Shown: positions 49,534-58,194, numbered from the stretch's first letter. The stretch: DNA of 64,000 nucleotides from Heliomicrobium gestii (GCF_009877435.1 NZ_WXEX01000001.1:124001-188000); one strand, 5' to 3'. The notes: generated by a model not told the origin, from the letters alone. Numbers and translations: made by a program.

Positions 49534-50209
49534 CCTTAATCCGGACGACCCGGTCGGCCCAGTTCGCCACATCGGGGTCATGGGTGACCATGACGATGGT
49601 CTTGCCTTCCCGGCGAAGGGCGGCGAATAGTTCCAGGATCTCCCGGCCTGTCTGTTGGTCCAGGTTGCCCGTCGGTTCGTCGGCCAGAATCAACGCCGGG
49701 TCGTTGGCCATTGCCCGGGCGATGCCGACCCGCTGTCGTTCGCCGCCGGAGAGTTCTGTCGGCCGATGGTGCAGCCGGTGGCCGAGGCCGACCCGCTCCA
49801 GCAGATCCTTCGACCGGCGGCGCCGGTCCTCCGGTGGGACGCCGGCATAAAAGAGCGGTGTTTCTACGTTGCGCCAGGCCGTCAGGCGCGGGAGCAGGTG
49901 AAAGGACTGAAAGACAAAACCCACCAGCCGGTTGCGCAGGCGGCAGAGTTCTTTTTCGGCCAGACGGGCTGTTTCCTGGTCGGCTAGCCGGTAGTCGCCC
50001 TCGCTGGGCCGGTCCATGCATCCGATGAGGTTCATCAGTGTCGATTTGCCGCTTCCCGAGGGACCCATGACGGCCAAGAACTCGCCGGGCGCCACCTGGA
50101 GGTCAATGCCGGAGAGCACCTGCAAGCGACTGCCGCCGAAGGGGAAGGACTTACCCACGGCGGTCATTTCGATCAAGGCGCTTCTCGACTGGGCCGGTTG
50201 TCGGTTCAT
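49508..50209 (-). CDS. MacB-type ABC ATP-binding protein
   Basis: 233 residues with Walker [10 protein letters not shown], signature [15 protein letters not shown], Walker [13 protein letters not shown] and H-loop VTHDPDV. It overlaps the adaptor gene by four bases (ATGA) and the permease gene at its end. It belongs to the LolD/MacB/YknY group. In Bacillus the similar YknXYZ set protects against a toxic peptide; a comparable export or self-protection role is possible here. Confidence 0.93.
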   Translation of the reverse strand: MNRQPAQSRSALIEMTAVGKSFPFGGSRLQVLSGIDLQVAPGEFLAVMGPSGSGKSTLMNLIGCMDRPSEGDYRLADQETARLAEKELCRLRNRLVGFVFQSFHLLPRLTAWRNVETPLFYAGVPPEDRRRRSKDLLERVGLGHRLHHRPTELSGGERQRVGIARAMANDPALILADEPTGNLDQQTGREILELFAALRREGKTIVMVTHDPDVANWADRVVRIKDGKLCATA

Positions 50210-51105
50210 GTCTTGTCTCCCGCCTCTGCTTTCGTCGGCTCCTTCAGTCGGACGCTCTGGCCGGATGTGAACTTGGCCCCGCCGGGGATGATCACCCGGT
50301 CGCCGGCCTGGAGACCGGAAAGGATTTGCGCGTAGTTGTCATCGCGCAAGCCTGTTTCTACGGATACGGTCACGGCCCGTCCCTTGCGAAGCAGATAGAC
50401 CTGCGGTTTACCGTCCTGTTCCCACAGGGCGTCGACGCTGATCCGGAGGGCTTCGTCGCGCTGTTCCAGGATCACCCGGCCTTCGGCCGTCATGCCGGCG
50501 TAAAGGGTGATGCCCGGCGGAGCGCTCAGGAGGATGCGAAATCCCTTGTTACCCTCATGGTCGCGGCTGACGACACGGGAGACGGTGAGCACCTTGCCCG
50601 AAAAGGACTGGCCCGGATAACCGGCCAGCGTCCACCGGACGGGCTGATCCGGTGTCAGTTTGAGCACATCGGTCTCATCGACCATGGCCTGGATCACCAG
50701 ATCGGTCGGGTCGGCCACCTCGGCCAGCGGTGTCCCCGGCGGCACCCAACTGCCGGTGGGCACTTTTTTTTCCATCAACTGACCGGCGATGGGCGTGGTG
50801 AGCGGCTGCCCGGCGATGCGCGCCACCGGTTCCCCCTCGTTGACACGCTGTCCTTCATCGACAATCCACTCGATGGGACCGGGCAGGCTGGAGAAGAGGG
50901 TGTTTTGCCGTTTGGCTTTCACCTCGCCGCTGATCCACAGGTCTTTTTGCACCGCTCCCTGATCGACGGTGACGGTGATCACCTCCGGCGGGCTCGGCAG
51001 CAGGTAATAAAGGCCCGCCAGCAGAGGCAGCGTTGCCAACAGCAGGACAATGACACGCGGTAACAGGCCCATACGAAGCGGCAGAAGCCGCTGCAGTTTG
51101 AGCAC
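50206..51105 (-). CDS. HlyD/MacA-type membrane-fusion protein
   Basis: 299 residues: an N-terminal transmembrane helix (about 12-35), then the split lipoyl-like and beta-barrel domains typical of this family (LWISGEVKAKRQNTL, PIAGQLMEKKVPTG, GLQAGDRVIIPGG). The alpha-hairpin between the lipoyl halves is nearly absent, as often in Gram-positive forms. The start is a GTG nine bases after GGGGGG. First gene of the exporter operon; likely sits outside the membrane bound to the permease. Confidence 0.9.
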   Translation of the reverse strand: MLKLQRLLPLRMGLLPRVIVLLLATLPLLAGLYYLLPSPPEVITVTVDQGAVQKDLWISGEVKAKRQNTLFSSLPGPIEWIVDEGQRVNEGEPVARIAGQPLTTPIAGQLMEKKVPTGSWVPPGTPLAEVADPTDLVIQAMVDETDVLKLTPDQPVRWTLAGYPGQSFSGKVLTVSRVVSRDHEGNKGFRILLSAPPGITLYAGMTAEGRVILEQRDEALRISVDALWEQDGKPQVYLLRKGRAVTVSVETGLRDDNYAQILSGLQAGDRVIIPGGAKFTSGQSVRLKEPTKAEAGDKT

Positions 51106-51120
51106 GCCTGAATCCCCCCA

Positions 51121-51166
51121 TAAAAAAAATACCGGACGGCCCCAAACAGGTGCGTCAGGTATTTTT
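51121..51166 (-). terminator. Terminator of the MidA-like gene
   Basis: AAATACC/GGTATTT stem extended by four pairs after a mismatch, with T8 on the minus strand. Placed between two minus-strand genes. Confidence 0.75.
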
Positions 51167-51206
51167 GCCTTTTCTGGAGAATTCTATGAGTATGCGAGTG
51201 GGGGTG

Positions 51207-52376
51207 TCAACGGCTGGGCCCGTTAAGGCCTGTCAGCGGGAGCGGCGGCAGGCCCTTCGACTGGATGAGAACCTTGAAGATCTCACCCATGCCCCCCGGC
51301 ATGAGCAGCTTTTTCATGGCCTGGTGGCGCCGGAAGTCCTCTGCCGTCATGGAAGGGCCTGTCCGCATGTCATCAGGCCGGAGCCAGTGGATGAGAAACC
51401 ACATCTGATTCGTCAACCCCAGGTTGTTCCATCCCAACGCAGAGGCGATCGTCTGCAAGGATGTAAAGTCTACATGAGCGGTCATATCCTTTTCGCCGGC
51501 GTCTTCCAGGGGATCGGCGTCCGCCTGGTGACGGCGGTAGCAGATCAGTGTGCCTGCCTGGCGTTCCGGGCTGTAGAGCCGTTCCACAGGGTGACCGTAA
51601 TCGATGGTGAGCACAAAGGCCCGTTCGAGCCGGTGATCGATGGTTTGCAACCAGTCGGCGGCGGCCAGATTGATTTCGAAGACCTGCCCCTCTTCGAGGG
51701 GGACGCCCTGTCCTTTGATATGGCCGGCGATCCAGTCGTTGAGCCGGGGATCTGATAAGGGTCCATAATGCCAACAAAAGGGGCGGTCCCGTTTCTCACT
51801 TTCCGCCACATAGAGTTCCCAGGGACGGCCATCTTTGATGACCAGGCGGTGAACCGGCAGGGCGTCGAGAAACTCATTGGAGAAAACGACACCTGTCAGA
51901 CCTGTGGGGAGGGTGTCGGCGGCTGACCAGCCGTAAGAACCGGGTGTGGCTTTCGACGGATCGGTGTAGACCGCCAAGGGCAGTCCGGCGAGGGCTTCTC
52001 TCTGGTGAGCGCGCAAGTTGGAGCTGATCTCGACGAGGTGGTAGATGAGACAGCCAGCCAAGGGACTGGCGGCCAAGGCGTCCAGCACGGCGCGCGCCAA
52101 GAGTCCCCGTCCGGGTCCAAATTCAATGATATCGAAGCGATCGGGCCGGTCCATCTGTTCCCACATCTCTGTCAGTTGCCGCCCGATGACCCGGCCAAAA
52201 AAGGGGCTGATCTCTGGCGCGGTGATGAAATCGCCGCCTCGGCCCATGGGCGGATCGCCGGCGGTGTAATAGCCGTGCTGGGGGTGGTAGAGGGCGACTT
52301 CCATATAGTCGCGAAAGGGGATGGGGCCTGTAGCCCTGATGCGGGTGCGGATCTCTTGCTCCAGTGGAAGGGGCAT
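51207..52376 (-). CDS. MidA/NDUFAF7-family (DUF185) SAM-dependent methyltransferase
   Basis: 389 residues. Family motifs: GDFITAPEISPFFG, the SAM-binding FGPGRGLLARAVLDAL, and VFSNEFLDALPVHR. In mitochondria NDUFAF7 methylates an arginine of a complex I subunit; the bacterial forms are less well known. AGGTCC-type GGAGG lies shortly before the ATG on the minus strand. It stands alone. A protein arginine methyltransferase role is inferred from the eukaryotic homologue only. Confidence 0.9.
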   Translation of the reverse strand: MPLPLEQEIRTRIRATGPIPFRDYMEVALYHPQHGYYTAGDPPMGRGGDFITAPEISPFFGRVIGRQLTEMWEQMDRPDRFDIIEFGPGRGLLARAVLDALAASPLAGCLIYHLVEISSNLRAHQREALAGLPLAVYTDPSKATPGSYGWSAADTLPTGLTGVVFSNEFLDALPVHRLVIKDGRPWELYVAESEKRDRPFCWHYGPLSDPRLNDWIAGHIKGQGVPLEEGQVFEINLAAADWLQTIDHRLERAFVLTIDYGHPVERLYSPERQAGTLICYRRHQADADPLEDAGEKDMTAHVDFTSLQTIASALGWNNLGLTNQMWFLIHWLRPDDMRTGPSMTAEDFRRHQAMKKLLMPGGMGEIFKVLIQSKGLPPLPLTGLNGPSR

Positions 52377-52499
52377 GGCGGGACCTCCTCATTCTGGCTG
52401 TTTCCATCATAGCACGATCGGTGAGGCTATCCAACATTCGCCTCGCCGCGAGGACAAGGGCGGCCATCCCTGAATGAAGCGCCTCTTTTCTGGACAGGC

Positions 52500-52529
52500 T
52501 TGGCAAGGATTGCATCCATTTGTTATGAT
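52500..52529 (+). promoter_or_regulatory. Promoter of the rubredoxin gene
   Basis: TTGGCA, an 18-base spacer and TATGAT, some 27 bases before the rubredoxin ATG. Confidence 0.55.
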
Positions 52530-52555
52530 AATCGCAAGAAAGGAGTGAACCGAGA

Positions 52556-52714
52556 ATGAAGAAGTACGGCTGTCTGGTGTGCGGGTATGTGTACGATCCC
52601 GTAAAGGGCGATCCGGACAACGGCATTGCTCCCGGAACCCCCTTTGAAGAGCTTCCGGAGGATTGGGTCTGCCCCCTTTGCGGTGTCGGCAAAGACGAAT
52701 TCGAGCCCCTATAG
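52556..52714 (+). CDS. Rubredoxin
   Basis: 52 residues with both CxxC iron-binding pairs: CLVCGY near the start and CPLCGVGK near the end, plus the conserved core YVYDP and DWVCP. It carries one electron on a single Fe(Cys)4 site. AAAGGAG precedes the ATG. It lies just upstream of a rubrerythrin core that lacks its own rubredoxin domain, so it is a likely electron donor for peroxide reduction. Confidence 0.95.
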   Translation: MKKYGCLVCGYVYDPVKGDPDNGIAPGTPFEELPEDWVCPLCGVGKDEFEPL

Positions 52715-52780
52715 ATCGCTCTTCCATAAGCAGAGTCCACGTAACCACAGATCCTTGCGGGGAAACATCCAGCAGGGACA

Positions 52781-52819
52781 GATCGCTCTTTCGACTGGGA
52801 AGGGCGGTCTTTTTTTGTT
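52781..52819 (+). terminator. Terminator behind rubredoxin
   Basis: Ten-bp stem GATCGCTCTT/AAGGGCGGTC with wobbles, followed by TTTTTTTGTTTT. Confidence 0.85.
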
Positions 52820-52913
52820 TTCTTCAGCGTCTCTGGTTATTGCCGTCCGTGCATACGGGAGGGACCGACTGACCATACTACCGGTTGATCAAGATAAATT
52901 TGCTGGATCATGG

Positions 52914-52942
52914 TTGACAATGGCAGAGCAGGTGGCTATACT
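52914..52942 (+). promoter_or_regulatory. Consensus-like sigma-A promoter of the rubrerythrin gene
   Basis: TTGACA, a 17-base spacer and TATACT, with the ribosome site ACAGGAGGG following; this should be a strong promoter. Confidence 0.85.
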
Positions 52943-52989
52943 AATACCAGAAATCGATAACAGTTATTATTAACAGGAGGGTAACAAAC

Positions 52990-53409
52990 ATGGATTTTGT
53001 GAATGAAGTAAAACTGGGTGTCACGAAGGGCACTGTTGTTGAAGACGCCGTCAATGCCAATTTCCGCGGCGAAACCCAAGAGACCGGCCTGTATCTGGCC
53101 ATGGCCCGCCAAGCCCAACGGCAGGGGTATCCGGAAGTGGCGGAAGTGCTGAAGCGCATCGCCTGGGAAGAAGCGGAACATGCCGCACACTTTGCTGAAC
53201 TGAACGGGATGATTTCCGAGTCGACGAAGGAAAATCTGGAGAAAATGCTGGCCGGTGAGATTGGCGCCAACAAGGGCAAGAAGATGGCCGCCACTGAGGC
53301 GAAGCAAAACGACATCGACGCCGCCCATGATTTCTTCGATGAGTCCTCCAAGGATGAAGCCCGGCACGCCCAGATGCTCAAAGGGATGTTGGACCGGTAC
53401 TTCAAGTAA
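52990..53409 (+). CDS. Rubrerythrin-type ferritin-like protein without rubredoxin domain
   Basis: 139 residues forming a four-helix bundle. Di-iron ligand motifs are [20 protein letters not shown] and DEARHAQM. The C-terminal rubredoxin domain of classical rubrerythrin is missing, so an outside donor is required; rubredoxin is encoded 275 bp upstream. Such proteins remove hydrogen peroxide in anaerobes. AGGAGGG lies before the ATG, and the gene has its own strong promoter and terminator. Confidence 0.93.
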   Translation: MDFVNEVKLGVTKGTVVEDAVNANFRGETQETGLYLAMARQAQRQGYPEVAEVLKRIAWEEAEHAAHFAELNGMISESTKENLEKMLAGEIGANKGKKMAATEAKQNDIDAAHDFFDESSKDEARHAQMLKGMLDRYFK

Positions 53410-53467
53410 GGACCGAAACAGATCCAGGAGGAACCGGCGGAAGAGGATAGGTTACCCCATCAGCAGT

Positions 53468-53496
53468 GCAGAGCCCGCAAGGGCTCTGTTTTTTTC
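53468..53496 (+). terminator. Terminator of the rubrerythrin gene
   Basis: Perfect 8-bp stem CAGAGCCC/GGGCTCTG with a GCAA tetraloop and seven T residues. Confidence 0.9.
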
Positions 53497-53659
53497 TCCA
53501 ACCTCGGCAGGTTTTTCCCCGGGACTAGCCAAATGATTAGATGTCAAGGATGATAGTGCAGTCGTTAAATAGGAATATCCCCATCCGATGGGGGAGGAGC
53601 GGTCGATCTGTTGGGATAGGCCCATTTGTCGGGAGCGGCCGAGCAGGAAGGGGAACCGG

Positions 53660-54514
53660 ATGAGCAAGATGGACTTGCATACCCACTCGACAGCGTCCGA
53701 TGGTTCGTTGACGCCGCGTGAACTGGTCGCCGCGGCCAGGCGCGAGGGAGTGGGCCTGATGGCGTTGACCGATCACGACACCATCGATGGTGTCGCTGAG
53801 GCGCGGGAAGCGGGGAAAGAACTGGGCGTTACGGTCCTGGCCGGAGTGGAACTGAGCGTCGACCATGAACAGCGAGAGATGCATCTCCTGGGCTATCATA
53901 TCGATCCCGATCACCCCGCCCTCCGGGCGGGCTTGCAGCAGTTGATCCAGTACCGGGAAGAACGGAATCCCAAAATCATTGAACTGTTGCGGTCCATGGG
54001 AATTCCGATTACTATGGAAGAAGTGGCGCAGGAGGCGGGGAGCACGGTCATCGGTCGTCCCCACTTCGGTCGGGTGCTGGTCAAAAAAGGCATCGTCGCC
54101 TCTGTCGATGAAGCCTTCGCCCGCTACCTCGGCAGCGGCAAGCCGGCCTATGTGAAAAAAGAACGGCTTCTGCCCGAGGAAGGGATCGCGCTGCTGCGCC
54201 GCGCCGGGGGCATCCCTGTGCTGGCACACCCTGTTTTTCTGCCCGAACAATCCTATTCGGAACTGCTCAGGCTGTTGCAGCGCTTAAAGGCTGCCGGTCT
54301 GGCGGGCATTGAAGCCTATTACCCGGAGCATTCCTTCGACGATATCCGTAAGTTTGTCCGACTGGCTGCAGAAATAGGCCTCTATGTCACCGGGGGAAGC
54401 GATTTCCACGGAAGCGGCAAGCCGTCGGCCCGCCTGGGCCGCATACTGCCTGACGGAGGTCCTCTGCCGGAGGAGGTCCGAAAACGCATTGAGGAGTGGA
54501 TCGGCTATGTATGA
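53660..54514 (+). CDS. PHP-domain phosphoesterase (YciV/RNase AM-like)
   Basis: About 284 residues. Metal-binding motifs of the PHP family are present: DLHTHSTASDG, ALTDHDTIDG, HLLGYHID, RPHFGR and GGSDFHG. Relatives hydrolyse nucleoside 3',5'-bisphosphates and trim RNA 5' ends. The ATG at 53660 follows GGAAGGGGA; the frame runs further upstream with no ribosome site. It overlaps queD by eight bases. Confidence 0.9.
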   Translation: MSKMDLHTHSTASDGSLTPRELVAAARREGVGLMALTDHDTIDGVAEAREAGKELGVTVLAGVELSVDHEQREMHLLGYHIDPDHPALRAGLQQLIQYREERNPKIIELLRSMGIPITMEEVAQEAGSTVIGRPHFGRVLVKKGIVASVDEAFARYLGSGKPAYVKKERLLPEEGIALLRRAGGIPVLAHPVFLPEQSYSELLRLLQRLKAAGLAGIEAYYPEHSFDDIRKFVRLAAEIGLYVTGGSDFHGSGKPSARLGRILPDGGPLPEEVRKRIEEWIGYV

Positions 54515-54899
54515 ACTGATCGTGCAAACCCATTTTGACGCCGCCCATTTTCTCCGGGACTACCCCGGCGATTGCGCTCGGGTGCATGGTCACACCTGGC
54601 AGGTGGAAGTGACCCTGATGGGGCGTGAACTGGACGATCTCGGGATGCTCATCGATTTTAAGGAAGTAAAAAAGGCGGTCAAGGCGATCTGTGATCAACT
54701 GGACCACCGGATGATCAATGAGCACGACTATTTTCAACACCGCAACCCGACGGCGGAAAACCTGTCTTGTTACTTTTTTCATGAGCTGGCAGGTTGGCTG
54801 AAGGCGAATCACCCCCATGTCCGCGTGGCGACGGTTCGCATCTGGGAATCGCCGCGAGCGTCTATCTGTTACCGGGCCGACGATGACCTTTCTGCCTAG
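54507..54899 (+). CDS. queD: 6-pyruvoyl-tetrahydropterin synthase family protein (QueD-like)
   Basis: About 130 residues. The zinc-binding histidines lie in FDAAHFL and CARVHGHTW, and the family sequence LGMLIDFKEVKKAVK and the C-terminal ESPRASICY are present. QueD makes carboxy-tetrahydropterin for queuosine and other 7-deazaguanines. It overlaps the PHP gene, so they are co-translated. The catalytic cysteine normally a few residues before HGHT is present as Cys in DCARVHGH. No other queuosine genes except the distant QueG-like one are in the window. Confidence 0.88.
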   Translation: MYELIVQTHFDAAHFLRDYPGDCARVHGHTWQVEVTLMGRELDDLGMLIDFKEVKKAVKAICDQLDHRMINEHDYFQHRNPTAENLSCYFFHELAGWLKANHPHVRVATVRIWESPRASICYRADDDLSA

Positions 54900-54931
54900 C
54901 GAGGACGGAAAAATCAACCAAGGAGTCTAGC

Positions 54932-55519
54932 ATGCTGACATACGAAGATGTTTGGGATGACCTGTTGGCCGCAATGGAGGATTCGGGCTTGGAGCCTTTT
55001 GAGGTGCAAAATTTCATTGAAACAAGCACCTGTCTCCGCGAGTTCCGTTGCTACTGTCAGGTTCCGGGAGCGAGCGCCGGTTCAGAGATCCGGGCGGAAA
55101 TCGCCTTTGTTTGGGACGCCGTTCAGACGGCCCGTTCCGTTTACGGCCACGAAGCGCCACCGCCCAGCGGTTTTCGGATGGCGCCGGGTTTCCTCTCCCG
55201 CGACGGCGCGATGGCCGATGCGCTGGAACTGGAGATCAAATACTATTTTCCGGCCAAAGACTTTGAGTCGGCCGGTTTCCTGACCCGGACTGTGCAAAAC
55301 ATCATCATGGGGATCGTCGATCACCGCAATTTTCCCGAGGTGAACTTTGAGATCTCTGTTGCGCCCGATCAGGTCGTCCATGTCCACCGCGCCTATGCCT
55401 TCTACCGTTGGCCTGTTCCGTTGAATACGGAGCGTCTCGAACTGGCGCCTCTCTGTCGCGAGATCGCCCGGGTGCTGCAGGCATTGCATCACTCCGGTCA
55501 CTTCGAGGAGTCCCTGTAA
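54932..55519 (+). CDS. Hypothetical protein, 195 residues
   Basis: Soluble, mixed alpha/beta, with no motif that I recognise. It begins MLTYEDVWDDLLAAMEDSG and contains LELEIKYYFPAKD. AAGGAG precedes the ATG by about eight bases. The gene stands between queD and the YkgJ-type gene, one base from the latter, so the two are very likely translated together. The pairing suggests a joint role in metal-dependent chemistry, by position only. Confidence 0.75.
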   Translation: MLTYEDVWDDLLAAMEDSGLEPFEVQNFIETSTCLREFRCYCQVPGASAGSEIRAEIAFVWDAVQTARSVYGHEAPPPSGFRMAPGFLSRDGAMADALELEIKYYFPAKDFESAGFLTRTVQNIIMGIVDHRNFPEVNFEISVAPDQVVHVHRAYAFYRWPVPLNTERLELAPLCREIARVLQALHHSGHFEESL

Positions 55520-55520
55520 T

Positions 55521-56222
55521 ATGGAACGGGTTGTGCTGGAGCGGCGAGAGTTTCCTGACGGCCTCGGCTATGACGTGACTGCCTGCCACCCCGGCGCTAC
55601 AGTGGCCGATTACCTGGGGGCAGTGGATGCTTTTTTTGAACGTTCGATCTGGACGGCTCTCCGTCAAGGCTGTAACCGAACAGGGTGGAACGCCTGTGAG
55701 GGATGTCCCGGTTGTTGCCGAGAGCGGATCCCCTTGACAGTGGCCGACGCGGTTCGCCTGGCCCTGTCGTTGCCCGATGTGGCCGAGCGGGCGCAGAGCG
55801 CCGGGGTGGTGACGGCAGAGGACCTGCTGCAAGCCATTGAGGCATTTGGTCACATCCATACCCGGGGAAGGGCCGTTGACATCACCCTTCGCCGCACCGA
55901 AGATGGTTGGTGCGGCCTTTTTAACCACTCGACCCATCGCTGCCACCGCCATGCCTTTCGCCCCCTTGTCTGCCGAACCTATTTCTGTTGTCCTGTCTCT
56001 CACCGCGCCGAAAAACTGCGTCAGCGGCTCCTGAATGCCGGCGAGGATGAGTTGGTTCGTCGACTCCTTCTTTCTTCAAAGGGAGCGGAATTGACTGCCA
56101 GGGGATTGCGTCTGTCCGACTACCCGCCGGGTCCATGGAGTGAGACGGCGGGGCTTTCCCTTCGCTTTGAGTCGGAGGCGTTGCTGGCGCCGCTCCTTAC
56201 GGGCCTCAACCTTGCCAGATAG
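55521..56222 (+). CDS. YkgJ-family zinc/iron-chelating domain protein
   Basis: 233 residues. The cysteine-rich signature is CEGCPGCCRERIPLT, followed further on by LFNHSTHRCHRHAFRPLVCRTYFCC (short form: HRCHRH ... CRTYFCC). This matches the YkgJ/CxxCxxCC family, which is thought to bind zinc or iron and in some members supports Fe-S chemistry. AGGAG lies in the end of the preceding gene. Role unknown. Confidence 0.82.
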   Translation: MERVVLERREFPDGLGYDVTACHPGATVADYLGAVDAFFERSIWTALRQGCNRTGWNACEGCPGCCRERIPLTVADAVRLALSLPDVAERAQSAGVVTAEDLLQAIEAFGHIHTRGRAVDITLRRTEDGWCGLFNHSTHRCHRHAFRPLVCRTYFCCPVSHRAEKLRQRLLNAGEDELVRRLLLSSKGAELTARGLRLSDYPPGPWSETAGLSLRFESEALLAPLLTGLNLAR

Positions 56223-56302
56223 CCGATCTGATGGTATGCTAAAAAAAAGTGGGAATTAAAAGATAAATAAATTTTGTTTTTTAAGAAAAGGGGATGGCGC
56301 GG

Positions 56303-56653
56303 GTGTTAGAGTACAGGACGCGCAAGCTCGGCTCGTGCAATATCGTCGATTTGCAAGGCGAGATCGATGGTCTCGGCCTCGAACGGTTTAAGAAGGCCTT
56401 GACAGAAGCGGTGACAGAGAAATGTGAAGCCATCGTGTTGAATTTTACCGATGTCGTTTTTATCAGCAGTTCCGGTCTGGGGGCCTTGGTGGCTTATTAT
56501 AAACAGCTGCAATCGGACAACCTGCAACTGTCGGTTTTCGGACTCAGGGATGTGATCCGTCAGGTCTTTGAAATCGTGCGACTCAACAAGGTGATCGCCA
56601 TCGTCGACTCCGAAGAGGATGCCCTCGCGTTGGTGAGTGCGGCAAAGGAGTGA
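56303..56653 (+). CDS. STAS-domain anti-sigma-factor antagonist, copy 1
   Basis: About 116 residues, SpoIIAA-like. The phospho-acceptor region is FISSSGLGALVAYY with the serine pattern intact. A GTG at 56303, nine bases after AAAGGGG, is preferred to the ATG at 56294, which abuts that site; the start VLEYRTR then lines up with MLRYDSR of its paralogue at 57391. It lies six bases before the CheC-like gene. Such proteins are controlled by a serine kinase, not found here. Confidence 0.85.
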   Translation: MLEYRTRKLGSCNIVDLQGEIDGLGLERFKKALTEAVTEKCEAIVLNFTDVVFISSSGLGALVAYYKQLQSDNLQLSVFGLRDVIRQVFEIVRLNKVIAIVDSEEDALALVSAAKE

Positions 56654-56659
56654 GGGGCC

Positions 56660-57271
56660 ATGGATTTTTTGAGTTTGACCCCTATGCAGATGGATGCGTT
56701 GCGGGAAGTGGGGAACGTGGGCGCCGGCAACTCGGCCACGGCCCTTTCTCAGATGGTTCAAAAAGCGATCGACATGAAGGTCCCTTCGCTGGGGGTTGTG
56801 CCCTTTGATCATGTGGCCGACCACATGGGTGGACCGGAAACTTTGGTTGCCGGCGTATACCTGCGCGTGGAAGGCAAGGCGCCGGCGAACCTGCTTTTTG
56901 TCTTGCCCATTGATTCGGCAAAGGCTCTTGTGGACATGTTGATGGGCTTTCCCCCCGGGACGACCCAGGGGATCGGCGAGATGGAAACATCGGCTCTCAA
57001 AGAAGTGGGGAACATCCTGGCAGGCACCTACCTCAGCGCCCTGGCCATGTTCACGCGCCTCACCTTCGAGCAGTCTGTTCCCGCCCTGGCCATTGACATG
57101 GCGGCGGCGATCATCAGCGTAGTGCTGACATCCATCGCCGAGGTGGGCGATCATGCCCTGCTGCTGGCCACCGAGTTTGTTGGCGAGGGACAGCAGATCG
57201 CCGGCTCTCTTTTCCTGATCCCGGAAGAAGGTTCTCTTGAATTGATCCTCGGTTCTTTGGGTTTGGCATGA
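56660..57271 (+). CDS. cheC: CheC-family chemotaxis phosphatase
   Basis: 203 residues with the two CheC active-site repeats: REVGNVGAGNSATALS and KEVGNILAGTYLSAL, each holding the Glu and Asn pair. CheC dephosphorylates CheY-P. No other che gene is near except the chemoreceptor 45 kb away. GAGGGG precedes the ATG. It sits between two STAS genes, so it may serve a partner-switching module rather than classical chemotaxis. Confidence 0.9.
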   Translation: MDFLSLTPMQMDALREVGNVGAGNSATALSQMVQKAIDMKVPSLGVVPFDHVADHMGGPETLVAGVYLRVEGKAPANLLFVLPIDSAKALVDMLMGFPPGTTQGIGEMETSALKEVGNILAGTYLSALAMFTRLTFEQSVPALAIDMAAAIISVVLTSIAEVGDHALLLATEFVGEGQQIAGSLFLIPEEGSLELILGSLGLA

Positions 57272-57390
57272 CGTCTGATTACCCCCCGCCTGGATAGGTG
57301 GGACTCTTTCTCCCCCAGTAAGCGATTCTGCCAGGGTGTGATCACACCTGCGTAGAATTTCGCCTTTCTTTAGAAAGGGGGCTGGAAGGA

Positions 57391-57741
57391 ATGCTGCGCT
57401 ATGACTCCCGGAACGTGGGAGACGTGGAAATCTTCACCCTGTCGGGCGATTTTGACGCCTTGGGCGCGGCTGCCTTTCGGAACCATGTTGTCCCGCATAT
57501 CGAACTGGGACGGCGGAAGTTCATCTTTAACTTCTGCGGCGTCGGCTTCATTGATTCGACCGGCCTTGGCTTTCTTGTGTCGATTTTGAAGACGACTCTT
57601 AAGAACAAGGGGCGATTGCGAATCGCCTGTGTCGTTCCGGTCATCTACGAGATCTTTGTCATGACGAAACTGGATCGGGTCTTTGAACTGGATGAAACGG
57701 AGGCAGGAGCGCTCCAGCAGATCCAGGGAACGACAAGGTGA
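57391..57741 (+). CDS. STAS-domain anti-sigma-factor antagonist, copy 2
   Basis: 116 residues, paralogue of the protein at 56303. The phospho-acceptor motif reads FIDSTGLGFLVSIL, DST being the classical SpoIIAA form, whereas copy 1 has SSS. AAAGGGGG and GGAAGGA lie before the ATG. It probably forms a partner switch with an unlinked anti-sigma kinase. The 119-bp gap after cheC may allow separate expression. Confidence 0.88.
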   Translation: MLRYDSRNVGDVEIFTLSGDFDALGAAAFRNHVVPHIELGRRKFIFNFCGVGFIDSTGLGFLVSILKTTLKNKGRLRIACVVPVIYEIFVMTKLDRVFELDETEAGALQQIQGTTR

Positions 57742-57847
57742 CCGCAAACCCCCGGCGCGTGATGGGCAGTCTCACGCGAGAAAAAACCGGAACAGGGGAA
57801 TGCTTGTATCTGGCGATAAAATCGGTTTTGACGCGGGAGTCATGTCA

Positions 57848-57876
57848 TTGCGCGAAGTTGGAACCTGAGGTATAAT
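57848..57876 (+). promoter_or_regulatory. Promoter of the DUF1858 gene
   Basis: TTGCGC, a 17-base spacer and a perfect TATAAT, followed by a G/C-rich inverted repeat (CCCCTCAGGGGG) in the leader. Confidence 0.7.
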
Positions 57877-57921
57877 CCCCTCAGGGGGTACTGACAACTC
57901 CCCCAAAGGAGGTGTTGCCAA

Positions 57922-58155
57922 ATGATGATCACCGAAACCATGGGTATTGGCGAATGCGTGGCCAAGTTTCCCAATACGGTGCCTGTTTTCATGAGCTTCG
58001 GCATGAGCTGCCTGGGCTGCTCGGCGGCCCGCTTTGAGAACATCGGGCAAGGCGCCCGCGCGCACGGCATCGATGTGGATAAACTGATCGAAGAACTGAA
58101 CAAGGTCGCCGGTAAAGGTGACGAGTCTTGCGGTTGCGGTTGCGGCTGCGAATAA
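57922..58155 (+). CDS. DUF1858 small redox-type protein
   Basis: 77 residues. The DUF1858 core is present: MGIGECVAKFPNTVPVFMSFG, in short VAKFPNTVPVFMSFGMSCLGC, with the Cys-x-x-Cys pair in MSCLGC. The C-terminus carries CGCGCGC, an extra metal-binding-like tail. This family often lies next to hybrid-cluster protein or other anaerobic redox genes. GGAGGTG precedes the ATG pair. It has its own promoter and terminator. Confidence 0.88.
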   Translation: MMITETMGIGECVAKFPNTVPVFMSFGMSCLGCSAARFENIGQGARAHGIDVDKLIEELNKVAGKGDESCGCGCGCE

Positions 58156-58169
58156 GAGGTATGGAAGAA

Positions 58170-58194
58170 GGACCCTCTGCGGAGGGTTTTTCTT
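58170..58194 (+). terminator. Terminator of the DUF1858 gene
   Basis: ACCCTC/GAGGGT stem with a TGCG loop, then TTTTTCTTTT. Confidence 0.8.
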
